Assembly (NCBI GenBank): GCA_963698435.1
Contig: CAVOQV010000005.1
Coordinates: 434,001-498,000 of the forward strand
Source of the DNA: Sva-07 sp963698435
GTDB taxonomy: Bacteria > Actinomycetota > Acidimicrobiia > Acidimicrobiales > Ilumatobacteraceae
Reading direction: 5' to 3'
Length of the DNA: 64,000 bases
The notes beneath the pieces were generated by a model. The model was not told where the DNA came from. It did not search any database and saw nothing but the letters and a program-made list of their open reading frames with translations. The position numbers and the translations under genes are program-made. Below are positions 63,785 to 64,000 of this stretch, in pieces (within the stretch, counting starts at the first letter, position 1; each line of letters opens with the position of its first letter).

Positions 63785-64000
63785 TCAGCGAGCGAGGGCT
63801 TTGCGATTCTTGAACTTCGACTTGAAGTAGTCGACATTCATCGTCGCGATGTTGTCGATCGAGATCTCCTTCGGGCATGCCGCCTGGCACTCGCCGTGAT
63901 TGGTGCACGACCCGAAGTACTCGTCCATCTTCTCGACCATCGCCTCAGCGCGCTTGTACCGCTCCGCCTGGCCCTGCGGCAACAGGTTGAGGTGGCTGAT
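63785..64000 (-). CDS. sdhB: Succinate dehydrogenase/fumarate reductase iron-sulfur subunit, C-terminal part
   Basis: The last 71 residues, open at the right window edge. SHLNLLPQGQAERYKRAEAMV and the cluster ligands SCTNHGECQAACPKEI (Cys residues of the 4Fe-4S and 3Fe-4S centres), then IATMNVDYFKSKFKN. This is the C-terminal ferredoxin-like domain of SdhB, of the type found with single-subunit cytochrome b complexes. The rest of the operon lies outside the window. Confidence 0.9.
   Translation of the reverse strand: MSHLNLLPQGQAERYKRAEAMVEKMDEYFGSCTNHGECQAACPKEISIDNIATMNVDYFKSKFKNRKALAR

Noticed and set aside
1..64000. tRNA, rRNA, insertion sequence or phage genes
   Set aside because: Scanning for T-loop patterns, transposase motifs, integrases and rRNA segments by eye found none; a covariance-model search would be needed to be certain for small RNAs.

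Overview
The window is GC-rich DNA of an actinobacterium, most likely class Acidimicrobiia (an Ilumatobacter-like organism). That placement is inferred from gene content: two WhiB proteins, class E sortases, a senX3/regX3-type pho-pst locus, an actinobacterial HelD, a complete System I cytochrome c maturation operon, and many promoters in which a TANNNT -10 box lies 6-9 nt from the start codon, as in leaderless mRNAs. I see no rRNA, tRNA, insertion sequence, phage gene or CRISPR array. Genes are densely packed and often overlap by ATGA or GTGA.

Layout. 1-3.3 kb: ccmABCDEF (minus; ccmF runs off the left edge; ccmD is only 44 codons). 3.4-6.3 kb: a class E sortase with an unusual C-terminal membrane extension, an EchA6-like crotonase, a small membrane protein, and a TetR regulator with a palindromic operator at its start codon. 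6.4-20.2 kb: ClC transporter, Lhr helicase, PCuAC copper chaperone, ABC-F ATPase, SF2 helicase, DtxR-family regulator, lipoprotein, HelD. 20.2-26 kb: a plus-strand overlapping chain hemE-hemH-hemY-sortase-lnt. 26-28.7 kb: dtd, an aldose epimerase, and a membrane protein paired with a YtrA-type GntR regulator. 28.8-34 kb: GT4 glycosyltransferase, methyltransferase, terpene-cyclase-fold protein, PlsC-like acyltransferase and MFS transporter, which together look like an uncharacterised envelope lipid pathway. 34-44.6 kb: housekeeping and accessory enzymes (nitroreductase, TesB, PQQ-type dehydrogenase, PPK2, MreB, MoaE, SDR, zincin-like protein, MFS). 44.7-53.8 kb: regX3-senX3-phoU-pstBACS (minus) behind a pho box, then ppk1. 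54-60.7 kb: two whiB genes, tatA, and a VWA/MoxR pair split by a cyclase and a GH1-like protein. 60.8-64 kb: a GH2-like protein, a methyltransferase and the C-terminus of SdhB.

Two features cut across the annotation. First, about twenty single-base frameshifts, mostly +1 insertions, interrupt otherwise well conserved genes (hemH, hemY, the second sortase, lnt, an MFS gene, the GH2 gene and others), densest at 21.6-24.6 kb. I read these as consensus errors, not gene decay, and give the full gene spans. Second, a family of palindromic elements (GATGAGC...GCTCATC) occurs as tandem 60-61 nt units at three intergenic sites (31.93, 37.55 and 54.67 kb), eight copies in all, with covarying stems and the same peptide pattern on both strands. 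I do not recognise this family.
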